Assembly: GCA_051453625.1 (NCBI GenBank)
Contig: JBOZIK010000001.1
Location: 168,114,606-168,139,136 of the forward strand
DNA length: 24,531 bases
From: Welwitschia mirabilis
Lineage: Eukaryota; Gnetophyta; Gnetopsida; Welwitschiales
Direction of reading: 5' to 3'
Part shown: piece after piece, positions 1 through 8,689 of the stretch
How positions within the stretch are numbered: the stretch's first letter is position 1
Layout of the letters: each line of letters begins with the position of its first letter
Made by a program: the position numbers and the translations under genes
The notes under the pieces: generated by a model
The model's input: only the letters and a program-made list of their open reading frames with translations
What the model was told of the DNA's origin: nothing
Databases searched by the model: none

Positions 1-1017
1 TAATGCAATGAAAGCAAAGAGACAAAAAATGTCATGAGGCAAGGGTATACTCACTACAAAAGGGAATCAACCCCAAAAATTTTAGTGATCGATCCAAACC
101 ACAAAGTGTGATAACCAAGAAAACCCCCTTTAACCAGCGAAAGCCCATGTGCATGAGAAAGAAAACAAAGATACTTTGTTTAAAATTTCTTAATGTGAAC
201 AAGGTAACTTTTACTGCAGGGAGCCTCAATTAATTATTAGGTGATGAAAATGCTGAAATTGGTCANNNNNNNNNNNNNNNNNNNNNNNNNNNNNNNNNNN
301 NNNNNNNNNNNNNNNNNNNNNNNNNNNNNNNNNNNNNNNNNNNNNNNNNNNNNNNNNNNNNNNNNNNNNNNNNNNNNNNNNNNNNNNNNNNNNNNNNNNN
401 NNNNNNNNNNNNNNNNNNNNNNNAGGAGAGTACTATGCAATGTCAGCGACCCACTTATACCATGGACTCAGCAAATTTTAAATTTTATCAAACCTATATC
501 CCTTGGTGATGAAATCCAAGTAGACCGTACTACTGTGCACACCAAGGCATATGCAGGAATCTGGACCTTAGGGCCCCTAGGATGTTTCCGCTTAAGAGAG
601 AAACGGTCTCTGTATGGCCCGAACTTTATAGTTATGGTAGTTAAGACTACACAATAAGCTTCAGAAGGTAGCATCATGGATCTCTATCAACGTAAGGTTC
701 CCCTTGTCCCCCACCAACAAAAACTTAATGCTAATAAAAACATTAAGTGTTTAAGGCGTGAAAAGTAATTCCCCCTTTTTATGACTTAAGCAGGCTTAAT
801 AAAATATTAAGTGTAAGAAGAAAGCAAAGACCAACACATAACAAAAAGGGACTGTTATGGTATAGTTAAACTGAGTAGATGTTGTTCACCATCTAACTTA
901 GCTTAATCTATCCAAATCAATAAAATAATCCAAGAGCAAGAAAAAATCAAGTCAAGAGATCTTGCTCCACTTCCAAGCTTACCTTGATGAGAGAGATTTG
1001 GCTTACAATATTGAAAA
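1..1017. other. Unassigned A-rich sequence with a 158-N gap
   Basis: No gene or known repeat is recognised here. The gap covers 266-423. After it, 424-657 is open on the plus strand for 78 codons, but it begins in the gap, matches no family I know and is also open on the minus strand, so I do not call it a gene. The stretch 700-960 is A/T-rich with short TTAAG/CTTAA motifs and no coding signal. Confidence 0.5.
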
Positions 1018-1025
1018 AGGTCAAA

Positions 1026-1990
1026 AAATCTCAAAAAAAAAAAAAACACTCAAAACGAGTGGAAACATGAGCTCAAAAAGGTTGAAAAAGTGCTTAAAAA
1101 ATCAAGTCCAGGAATCTTGCTCAACATCCCAACTTGATTTGATGACAAAAAATCAGCTTTGGGTTGACAAGTTTGAAAAAATTACCAAAAACTCAAAAAA
1201 TGGCTTAAAAAGCCCAAAAAACAAAAAAAAAACACAACATTATGTATGTGCGCAAAACAAAGTTAAAAACTAAGCAATGGCTAGCTAAAGCATATGTGCA
1301 CAGAATTGAGTAATGGCTTGGCATGAATCACATGTGTGCAGAGACAAAGAAATTAGTTAACACAAATCACATATGTGTAGCCCAAATTTTCTAAAAATTT
1401 GGTTTTGGCACCTTTTGGAATCGAACCCACACCCTAGAGGATGAGAAACCAATACCTTCTCCACTATGCCAAGGCGCTATTGGCGTTTAAAATAGGAAGC
1501 TAAAAAAGTGAAAAAAAAGGTTTTAGCCTGCGCACTACCTTTCAATGTAACAACAGGCTACGGCGACACCTACAGAGGAGTCAAGCATACTTGCTATAGG
1601 CAAAAGCAAGAGCTGGGGCTGAGACTAGACCCTTGGGAGCACTGGCGAAGGAGGCGTGGTAAAAGAAATCTGCAATGTTGGGGCGTGGTTTTGTGGAGGA
1701 ATGCAAGCAAACAGCACTGTCACTAGTTAGTGGGCACTAAAGCACTAGCAGACGAAGGCAGGGAGAGACCGGCGAGTGGGACAATAGCAAAACAAGCCGA
1801 GCACAACAGGTGGTGGCCGAGCAATGCACCAAGAGGAGGAGAATCTGATAGTAGGAACAAAGCCATAGTGGGAGGCAGTTGTCTTGAGAACCAGGCACAG
1901 CTAGACAACATAGCCAGCATGGTAGGAGCAAGGGTTGGCAGGTCAAGTGCTAAGCGCTACGAGAGCCGACACAATCGGTGTAGAGCAGCG
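1026..1990. repeat. ~1 kb repeat unit, copy A
   Basis: This block is repeated almost base for base at 2091-3048. It opens with an A-rich part made of reiterated CTCAAAAA/TTGAAAAA words, passes a tRNA-like SINE head at 1407-1477, and ends in a more GC-rich part (1500-1990). The open frames in the GC-rich part are conserved on both strands equally, so they follow nucleotide similarity rather than protein selection. The unit stops at a 100-N gap, exactly where the second copy starts over. It may therefore be an unmerged contig overlap rather than a true tandem repeat. Confidence 0.75.
1407..1477 (-). repeat. tRNA-like SINE head (copy A)
   Basis: Read on the minus strand, this 71-base stretch has both internal RNA polymerase III promoter boxes of a tRNA. 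The A box TGGCATAGTGG lies at 1461-1471 and the B box GGTTCGATTCC at 1417-1427. The ends can pair as a 7-bp acceptor stem (GCGCCTT with AAGGTGC, one G-U). The D arm is poor and the T stem pairs only partly, so it is not a working tRNA gene. A tRNA-derived SINE head, or a decayed tRNA gene carried in a larger repeat, explains it best. I see no clear poly-A tail or target duplication that would set the SINE limits. Confidence 0.55.
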
Positions 1991-2090
1991 NNNNNNNNNN
2001 NNNNNNNNNNNNNNNNNNNNNNNNNNNNNNNNNNNNNNNNNNNNNNNNNNNNNNNNNNNNNNNNNNNNNNNNNNNNNNNNNNNNNNNNNN
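1991..2090. other. 100-N gap between two similar contig ends
   Basis: All bases are N. The sequence on the right restarts the unit that the left contig has just completed, which suggests that 100 N is a placeholder and that the two contigs really overlap. Confidence 0.7.
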
Positions 2091-3048
2091 ATCTCAAAAA
2101 AAAAAAACTCAAAAAAATGCAAACATGAGCTCAAAAAGGTTAAAAAAGATTTAAAAATCAAATCCAGGAATCTTACTCAACATCCCAACTTGATTTGATG
2201 ACAAAAAATCAGCTTTGGGTTGACAAGTTTGAAAAAATTACCTAAAACTCGAAAAATGGCTTAAAAAAAGACCAAAAAAGAAAAAAAAAGCACAACATTA
2301 TGTATGTGCGCAAAACAAAGCTAAAAACTGAGCAATGGCTAGCTAAAGCATATGTGCATAGAATTGAGTAATGGCTTGGCACGAATCACATGTGTGCAGA
2401 GACAAAGAAATTAGTTAACACAAATCACATATGCGTAGCCCAAATTTTCTAAAAATTTGGTTTTGGCACCTCTTGGAATCGAACCCGCACCCTAAAGGAT
2501 GAGAAACCAATACCTTCGCCACTATGCCAAGGCGCTATTGGCGTTTAAAATAGGCAGCTAAAAAGTGAAAAAAAGGTTTTAGCCTGCGCACTACCTTTCA
2601 ACGTAACAATAGGCTACTGCGACACCTACAGAGGAGTCAAGCATACTTGCTATAGGCAAAAGCAAGAGTTGGGGCTGAGACTAGACCCTTGGGAGCACTG
2701 GCGGTGGAGGCGTGGTAAAAGAAATCTGTGATGTTGGGGCGTGGTTTTGTGGAGGAAGGCAAGCAAACAGCACTGTCACTAGTTAGTGGGCACTAAAGCA
2801 CTAGCAGACGGAGGCAGGGAGAGACCGGCGAGTGGAACAGTAGCGAAACAAGCCAAGCACAACATGGGGTGGCCGAGCAGCGCAGCGAGAGGAGGAGAAT
2901 CCGATAGTAGGAACGAAGCCATAGTGGGAGGCAGTTGTCTTGAGAACAAGGCGCAGTTGGACAACATAGCCAGCATGGTAGGAGCAAGGGTTGGCGGGTG
3001 AGGTGCTAAGCGCCAAGAGAGCCGACACAATAGGTGTAGAGCGGCGAC
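2091..3048. repeat. ~1 kb repeat unit, copy B
   Basis: This is the counterpart of 1026-1990, offset by about 1058 bases through most of its length, with scattered substitutions and a few small indels. It continues past the point where copy A meets the gap, into GC-richer sequence up to about 3260 that cannot be compared because copy A is not assembled there. A 140-codon minus-strand open frame (2779-3201) crosses this end. Its composition (Leu, Ala, Pro, Cys, Ser) and lack of any known motif point to a chance frame. Confidence 0.75.
2465..2535 (-). repeat. tRNA-like SINE head (copy B)
   Basis: This is the second copy of the tRNA-like sequence at 1407-1477, with a few substitutions. The A box is at 2519-2529 and the B box at 2475-2485, both unchanged, and the T stem and acceptor stem are similarly imperfect. 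It is either a real second copy or the other allele of the same locus. Confidence 0.5.
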
Positions 3049-3626
3049 GCTGCTGCGGTGGTTGGCGAGCCTAGCGACACAAGTGCACAGGCGAAAAAGG
3101 CAAGGCAGCACAAGAAAAACAAAACGTGTAGGCGATCTGGTCAAGGGCAATCGACGTCGGGCAAAATGCAAGCATGGATGTAGGCAAGCTGGCAAGCACA
3201 CAGGGAACCAACAGGCGAAGCACTAGGAAGCATAGGTTGAAGGTGGGTGGCATGTCAAAACCTGCCAAAAACACAACAAAAAAATATGTGCTTGAACAAA
3301 AAAAATTATGTTATATTTGTTTTTAAAAAATCTTTTATATTTGCCTTTATAAAAATACAAATATTTTAAAGGAAAACCCTTTAAAATATTTATTTTCTTA
3401 AGAAATAAAGGGGGAACCCCCATTAAAAATTTGGCTTCGTTAAGAAAAATAAACACCCCTCTAAAAAGATGCCCCCTAAAGAAAAAAATATGCTCCTTCA
3501 AAAAATTATCTTTAACAAGCTAGGCCCCTTAAAAAGCATTTTGCCCTTTAAAAGAAAAATTAGGCCCCTAAAAAAAGAGCATATTTTCAAAAAAAAAATA
3601 CTTATAAAGAAAATGGTAAAAAACAA

Positions 3627-3631
<5 letters not shown>
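3049..3631. other. End of repeat unit B, then A-rich low-complexity DNA
   Basis: To about 3260 the sequence is GC-richer, the presumed continuation of the repeat unit. From about 3280 it is strongly A/T-rich, with a C cluster followed by an A-rich run recurring every 15-55 bases (for example 3376, 3416, 3455, 3471, 3523, 3543 and 3563). Long open frames on both strands arise only because A-rich DNA has few stops in some frames. No gene is supported. Confidence 0.5.

Positions 3632-3666
<35 letters not shown>
3632..3666. repeat. (AG)n microsatellite
   Basis: An uninterrupted AG dinucleotide run of about 17 units. It produces the Arg-Glu and Ser-Leu runs seen in translations of this region, which have no coding meaning. 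Confidence 0.97.
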
Positions 3667-3669
<3 letters not shown>

Positions 3670-3775
3670 GGCCAAAAGAGAAGCCCAAGAAGATGGCCAA
3701 AAAACTCCAAAGCAACCACAAGAAGCTCCAAAGCTCAAGGATGGGCGAAGATAGCTCCACAAGATCTCTTGCGAA

Positions 3776-3787
3776 GCTCTAATACCA
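3776..3787 (-). other. Primer-binding-site-like sequence (initiator tRNA-Met)
   Basis: On the minus strand this reads TGGTATTAGAGC. The usual plant copia primer-binding site, complementary to the 3' end of initiator tRNA-Met, is TGGTATCAGAGC, so one base differs. The flanking bases on its 5' side (minus: TTTTCCAAGAAG) resemble a copia LTR end (usual form CCAACA plus two bases) with one change. This implies a minus-strand LTR element whose 5' LTR would lie above 3789. I cannot define that LTR, and no gag is recognisable below 3776. Confidence 0.5.
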
Positions 3788-5586
3788 CTTCTTGGAAAAT
3801 AAAAGAGCAAGAACATGAGCAAGATTTTCCTAAACTGAAAATTTTATTTCTCCAAAATAATTCTCCATCCTTATTACATTGAAGAGCTTACTTACAAAGG
3901 CAAGAACACCTTTAGAGTTTCATTAGGGTGTTCATATCCCCCTAGGTGTAGGACCACGGTGTGCATACAAACTTAGTAGTCCCTCATTTGGAAATGGCCC
4001 TCTTATCAAACCATCTCTTGACAATTTCTTTCTGCCTTCCTGTAGACAACAAAACTCTGCTATAATGTCCTAGTATTCTACTAAGGTAGCTGATCTATCA
4101 ATGTAGTTTTTCACAGATTCATAAGTATAGTCTCAACAAAATTGATAGCAAGCACTTTTGGTCGTATACCATGTGACACAGATTGTTGTTAATGCTACTT
4201 TTGAAGCGTAAGTGGTTTACTAACAAGGCATACTTTACCATCTTATGCAAGAGAAGCCTAGAGTGATCTACCTAGTTCTCTCTGTTAATGTTCGTTGTGC
4301 TATAGTGAACTATTTCCTTAGAATATTTCCTTTCACAAGTTTCATTGTGAGCTCCTCTTTCAGGTTTCTTTTCTTATCTCATCCTCGTCAAACACTAACT
4401 CTCTCTATAGTGAAAGGAGACTAAGAAAGAGATGTATTTAGGTTTTTGCTCCCCCATGTAGAAAGGGGTTATCAATTTTGAGTTTTTTTTTTTTAATTGT
4501 TAACAAAGGTTTTGTCCTTTTCAAGCTGTATGGTCCCATTTCAAGAGCACATTAAAGTTAGCAATGAAGAGGAGGTTGTATTAGGCGACCCTTATTTCTA
4601 TGTAGGAAGAATCACAAAAGCTCTTCATAGTAACAAAAATACATTTAGTAGTCCAACCTTCTTCTTTCATCAAGAAGTCCGTCTCTTACAATCAAGAGGA
4701 GAACCAGTGTTGAAAATCTCTACTACCAAGTCTTGAAGATATGCTCTAGGCTTCTTTCTGGTAGATCCCTTGTCTTGTATCTTTTTTCCACTGGTTTTAT
4801 TGTTATCTCATGAGGCTTATGCTACACTTTAAGCCATATTCTTCTACCCTAAGCCCTCGCTACTCTATGCTGACAAGGTCTTCATGGGCCTTTGTATTCT
4901 AGTTGTCCTAAACAAGTTTAGGATACCTCAACCCTAAAAAGTGGATTTTGTTGTCCTTCCCAACCTAGAGAAAGAATGCAGCATCCACAATTCCTTTGTC
5001 TATTAAATCTTCTCTAACAATAAAAAATGAGGACAATCCATATATTTGTCTAAATTGTACATAATTGAGATAATCAAGATCAAATTTTGTGCTCTCTGAT
5101 CCTATTTTTATTCTCTCCTTATTGTATCTACCTCATTTAATGAAAGGATATGGGACCTTTCTTGTAACAAAAAGCTAGTAATACTAAGCACCAAGACTTG
5201 ACATCACCACTCAACAATATTGCTGCATTAAAAAGGTTGAGGCTCAACCCAAAAAGTCTACTTGTAAAGGTTTAAGGGGAACCTAGGGAAACCTTAGATT
5301 GGTGATAATGAAGATCCAAAATAGCCTTTGTTCTTGGCTATGCTCTAAGCATGGATGTAAGGTTTATCCCGAATCACTATAAATTGTGTATTTGGTATTT
5401 GTTTGTTATGCACCATATTCTTTTATTTCAATAGTATTTCATTTATCCTAAAAATGTTAAATTGGCACAATAGTTAAATGTTATTATTGTTGATAAAGTT
5501 ATTTTATGCATTACAATAGTTTTATTTGGTGGAAGGGAACTCAACGAATCTAATTCACTCTCTTCATCTAAGGCAGATGCCCTCCT
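3788..5586. other. Unassigned sequence, possibly decayed LTR and leader DNA
   Basis: About 1.8 kb without a recognisable gene. The first part could be the remnant LTR implied by the primer-binding-like site at 3776-3787, but its far end is not visible. A 12-base poly-T run lies at 4483-4494. A 79-codon open frame at 4497-4736 matches no family I know. The part from about 5140 could include decayed copia sequence upstream of the integrase at 5587, but I see no gag, protease or pre-integrase motif. Confidence 0.4.
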
Positions 5587-6100
5587 ATGGTTTGTCCTTT
5601 GAAGTCAAAGGATATGGTTCTCAATGTGTTTAAACAATTTGTAGCACAAGTAGAGAAGCAAACATGTGTGAAGGTGAAAAAGGTATTCTCTGGCAATGGA
5701 GGTAGATATACCTCTCCTACTTTTGTGGAATTCTATGCTAAAAAGGGCATAATTCATTCTCATACAACTCTTGAGACCAAAAACAAAATGGAGTGGCTGG
5801 AAAGTTCAATAGGTTTTTGTTGAAGCATGCTTGAAGCATGAGAAGCATGATAACTAGTGCTAATTTTTGAATTTATTTTGGGCTAAGATAATTAATATTG
5901 TTGCTACCATAGATGGATACATCCCAGAAATGCTTTAGAGGGAAAACTCTATTTCATGCCTCCAATTGAAGGTTTTCAATTGTGAAGCCTATGGTCATGT
6001 ACAAAAAATTCATAGGCCAAAGTTGGATGACAAGGCATCCAAATGTATTTTTATTATAGCATCCTAGCTTCCCTTAGAACAAGTCTATTAGAATTCACTT
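5587..6100 (+). pseudogene. Copia integrase fragment (element 1)
   Basis: Integrase inserts the cDNA copy into the host genome. The open part, 5587-5823, carries the family segment KSKDMVLNVFKQFVAQVEKQ and then SGNGGRYTS, where copia enzymes have TDNGGEYTS. The second catalytic Asp is therefore lost (Asp-Asn to Gly-Asn) and the Glu after GG is Arg. After stops and shifts, the C-terminal part of the domain can still be read at about 5980-6052 (CEAYGHVQ, then KLDDKASKCIF). The N-terminal zinc-binding part is not visible. Clearly a dead copy. Confidence 0.88.
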
Positions 6101-6239
6101 TGACAATGAGGATGATGAGCAACCCGAAAGTATTGTTGATCACAAGAATGCACCAAGACCACAAGGAGGGCCAAATGGTGATTAAAAAGAATCAAGTAAG
6201 AAGGAATAGGAAACAAAAGAGGACTTAGAAGATCAACCT

Positions 6240-6520
6240 CCTCATGACATTCCTCCACATTAGGTAAGGAGATCTACTCATGTTTTAAAGTAGTCTAACA
6301 AGCATTCACCCTCTTTGTATTATCATTTGCTTACTATTAGTGGGGAACCTCAATCTCGTGAAGAGGCAAGAACCTGTCCTAATGCAGAAAAGTAGGAGGC
6401 CACAATGTAAACCAAAAAAAAAAAAGAATGGAGATCCCCTAGTCAGAATCATGCCTTTAATCTTGTTCCTTTGCCAAAAGGAAAAAAAGCGTTATCTAGT
6501 CATTAGGTTTATAAAGTAGG
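6240..6520 (+). pseudogene. Copia integrase-RT linker and RT start (element 1)
   Basis: Broken translations keep the usual copia order. First come a basic RRST-like segment at about 6268 and an SGEP-x-x-x-EA segment at about 6340. Then LVPLPKGKKA at about 6463-6492 and VYKV at about 6508 open the reverse transcriptase domain. Several stops interrupt the frame, including one where the family has the Trp of KWVYK. The reading breaks off at a short insertion that starts near 6541 and resumes at about 6690. Confidence 0.75.
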
Positions 6521-6540
6521 TCCAAGGCTTCAAAGTGTGC

Positions 6541-6630
6541 CAAGCAAGGAATCTAAAGGTTTGAACCCACAACCTCCTAAGTGGAGTATGAGTGTCCAAC
6601 TAGCTAGACTACCACGCCATTGGAATTAGG
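6541..6630 (-). repeat. tRNA-derived SINE-like insertion in copia RT
   Basis: On the minus strand a good B box (GGGTTCAAACC, 6558-6568) lies downstream of an A-box-like TAGCTAGTTGG (6597-6607), which is near the tRNA D-arm consensus TAGCTCAGTTGG with a one-base deletion. The stretch splits the copia RT frame, which stops near 6512 and resumes near 6690. Those flanks are about 110 bases further apart than in an intact element. That fits a small tRNA-derived insertion. I could not find a poly-A tail or target duplication, so the limits are approximate. It differs in sequence from the tRNA-like heads at 1407 and 2465. Confidence 0.6.
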
Positions 6631-6689
6631 CTTATACAGTGATGTCAAATATGTGGTGATGAGGGCTACAAAACAATATTGGCGATGGA

Positions 6690-6905
6690 GGAATTCACAC
6701 AAGGATTCCATAGATGATTCACTTAAATTTTTTTCACTTGATGTTAAATATTCATCCATTTGAATGGCCTTATCCCTAGGTGCCTACTTGTATCTTAAAT
6801 TAGAATAGCTAGAGCATAAGACAATCTTATTGCATGATGGTCTTGATTAAGAAAACTTTTCATGCATCAACTTGAAGGCGTTGTGGATAGTGTCCTCAAT
6901 TTCTT
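6690..6905 (+). pseudogene. Copia reverse transcriptase, first part (element 1)
   Basis: Between stops, the translation follows the copia RT core. It has an EFTQ segment near 6690, YSSI then MALSLGAYLYLKLE at about 6748-6800, and KTILLHDGLD at about 6813-6842, where the family has VKTAFLHGDL. MHQLEG-like sequence follows at about 6862. The first catalytic Asp (of D-V-K-T-A-F) reads as His. At about 6905 the frame stops matching and the inserted block begins. Confidence 0.82.
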
Positions 6906-7345
6906 TTGTTCATTACTAGTTTGTTTTTGTTCTAAATCTTCTTGACTTGTCATGGAGACAACAAGAAGCACCAGCTTTCTTGATTTTGTTTGCTTTGTTG
7001 CTAGCTCCTTCTCTTTTTATTCACTTTCCTTTTGTTTCCTTTCTTCTTATTCCCTTTGCAGCCAATTTCGCTCCCTTGCTCCTCATTCCTCCTTTTTTCA
7101 TTCTATCCTTTGTTTCTTTCCTAACTTGCATCCTCTCTATTCTAGCCTTTCTTTCTTTTCTACTTTGCACTCAAGAAAAGCTTGCTTGCCAGGGATAAAG
7201 GGACAAAGGTATCCATGCTGATCCTATTGGGCATTTTCAATCCATAAAGCTTTCAAGTTGATGCATGTAGATTTCTTTATTAAGATCAGCATGCAATCAA
7301 GTTATCTTAGCACCTGGTTGTTCCAACTCAAGTTGCAAACAAGCA
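6906..7345. mobile_element. Inserted block: T-rich DNA plus inverted copia RT piece
   Basis: In an intact copia RT the motifs on either side of this block are about 45 bases apart; here they are separated by about 480. The left part (6945-7185) is pyrimidine-rich, and its hydrophobic open frames (6947-7198 and 6952-7221) follow from base composition. The right part (7345 down to about 7185) reads on the minus strand as another copia RT core: LQLELEQPGAKIT, a stop, LHADLNKEIYMHQLESFMD, then an LYxWQA-like segment. It is an inverted, diverged copy of the RT segment at 6795-6900. Both copies contain CATGCATCAACTTGAA, at 6861-6876 and, inverted, at 7252-7267. Confidence 0.7.
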
Positions 7346-7600
7346 AATCTTGTGTGCAGATGGAATTAAAGTCTATATGATCTCCTAGACACTCGTACAA
7401 AAAGTTCAATGTATTTATAAAGAAGCAGCAATACAAGAAGAGCAAATTTGACCATTGTGTTTCTAGGTTAACTAGAAGACAAATTTTGCATTCTTTAGTT
7501 GTATGTTAATGATATGCTCATTGTTGGAAACGATAGGAGCAAAACAAGCATTTGAAAACAGAAATGGCTAAATATTTCCTATTGAAAGATTTAGGACCAC
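7346..7600 (+). pseudogene. Copia reverse transcriptase, second part (element 1)
   Basis: The plus-strand RT resumes with LVCR at about 7350 and SLYDL at about 7370, where the family has KKSLYGLKQAP. After a frameshift come YKKFNVF (about 7398) and SKFDHCV (about 7442). The catalytic YVDD box reads YVNDMLIVGND at about 7502-7534, so its first Asp is Asn. The polymerase would be inactive even if the frame were intact. Confidence 0.85.
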
Positions 7601-8127
7601 CATGACATATACTTAGCATGGACATAGAAAAAGTTAGGAAGAACAAGCTCCTTTAGTTGAATCGAGAAAAACATTGCAAAAGCATTAGGATGGTTTAGGA
7701 ATGACTAGTTCAAATGTTGTTAACACACCTTGTAGATACACATTGTAGATTGAGCAAGGAAGGTTGTCCCAATACTTTGAAGAACCAAAAAGAATGAAAA
7801 TAGTGGCAAATTGCATCACTAGTTGGCTTTTTAATATATGTAATGATTTACATAAGAACAAACATAGCTTATATGGCTGGATTAGTGAGTAGATTCATGG
7901 CAAGTCTAGGTTGGGTGCATTGGATAACAGTAAAGTGGATTTTGAACTATCTAAGAGGCCCTCAAACACACAAGTTGCATTTTGAAAATGGAACTATGTT
8001 TATAACAGGTTTCTCTAATGATGATTTTGTTATTGATTCGAACACAAGAAGTTCTTCAACAAGATATGCTTTTACCCTTGGAGGTGGTGTGATTAGTTGG
8101 CTACCAAAGGTCCAATTGAATGAGTAA
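7601..8127 (+). pseudogene. Copia RNase H, first part (element 1)
   Basis: RNase H removes the RNA strand during cDNA synthesis. 7601-7842 is broken but keeps the copia spacing. 7843-8127 is open and carries IAYMAGLVSRFMASLGWVHW, VKWILNYLRGPQ, then STRYAFTLGGGVISW and a final KVQLNE. These follow the copia pattern up to the point just before the usual VALSTTEAEY segment. The TIR transposon at 8118 splits the domain there, and the remainder is at 9519. Confidence 0.9.
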
Positions 8128-8262
8128 AATGTCGGCAAATTATAATGTCGGCGAAATCAAAAAGTCATGTCAGGAAGACATGCCGCCATTGTGCCAGCAA
8201 TATGTCGGAGCACAATGTCGGCAATTGTTTTTCTCAAAAAAATGCAAAGCGTATTAATTTTA

Positions 8263-8689
8263 NNNNNNNNNNNNNNNNNNNNNNNNNNNNNNNNNNNNNN
8301 NNNNNNNNNNNNNNNNNNNNNNNNNNNNNNNNNNNNNNNNNNNNNNNNNNNNNNNNNNNNNNNNNNNNNNNNNNNNNNNNNNNNNNNNNNNNNNNNNNNN
8401 NNNNNNNNNNNNNNNNNNNNNNNNNNNNNNNNNNNNNNNNNNNNNNNNNNNNNNNNNNNNNNNNNNNNNNNNNNNNNNNNNNNNNNNNNNNNNNNNNNNN
8501 NNNNNNNNNNNNNNNNNNNNNNNNNNNNNNNNNNNNNNNNNNNNNNNNNNNNNNNNNNNNNNNNNNNNNNNNNNNNNNNNNNNNNNNNNNNNNNNNNNNN
8601 NNNNNNNNNNNNNNNNNNNNNNNNNNNNNNNNNNNNNNNNNNNNNNNNNNNNNNNNNNNNNNNNNNNNNNNNNNNNNNNNNNNNNNNNN
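8263..8689. other. 427-N assembly gap
   Basis: All bases are N. The left contig end (8187-8262) matches 9133-9208 with four differences and no indel, so the real continuation of the left contig is probably the sequence after the next gap. Confidence 0.75.

Noticed and set aside
1407-1477. Functional tRNA gene on the minus strand
   Set aside because: The promoter boxes are good, but the D arm does not fold and the T stem pairs only partly, so a SINE head or tRNA relic is more likely.
1730-2128. Plus-strand open frame conserved in both 1-kb units (1730- and 2786-)
   Set aside because: Differences between copies fall in all codon positions, and the minus strand is equally open. The two copies may be alleles of one locus, so conservation says nothing about function.
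2779-3201. 140-codon minus-strand open frame in repeat copy B
   Set aside because: The composition is Leu/Ala/Pro/Ser/Cys-rich with no motif, the opposite strand is also open, and the homologous part of copy A is conserved only at nucleotide level.
3469-3882. 137-codon plus-strand frame with an Arg-Glu run
   Set aside because: The Arg-Glu run is the (AG)n microsatellite and the rest is A-rich low-complexity DNA.
8129-8222. Repeated TGTCGGC words considered as a CRISPR-like array
   Set aside because: Repeats are too short and irregular, there are no unique spacers of constant length, and the context is a eukaryotic TIR transposon.
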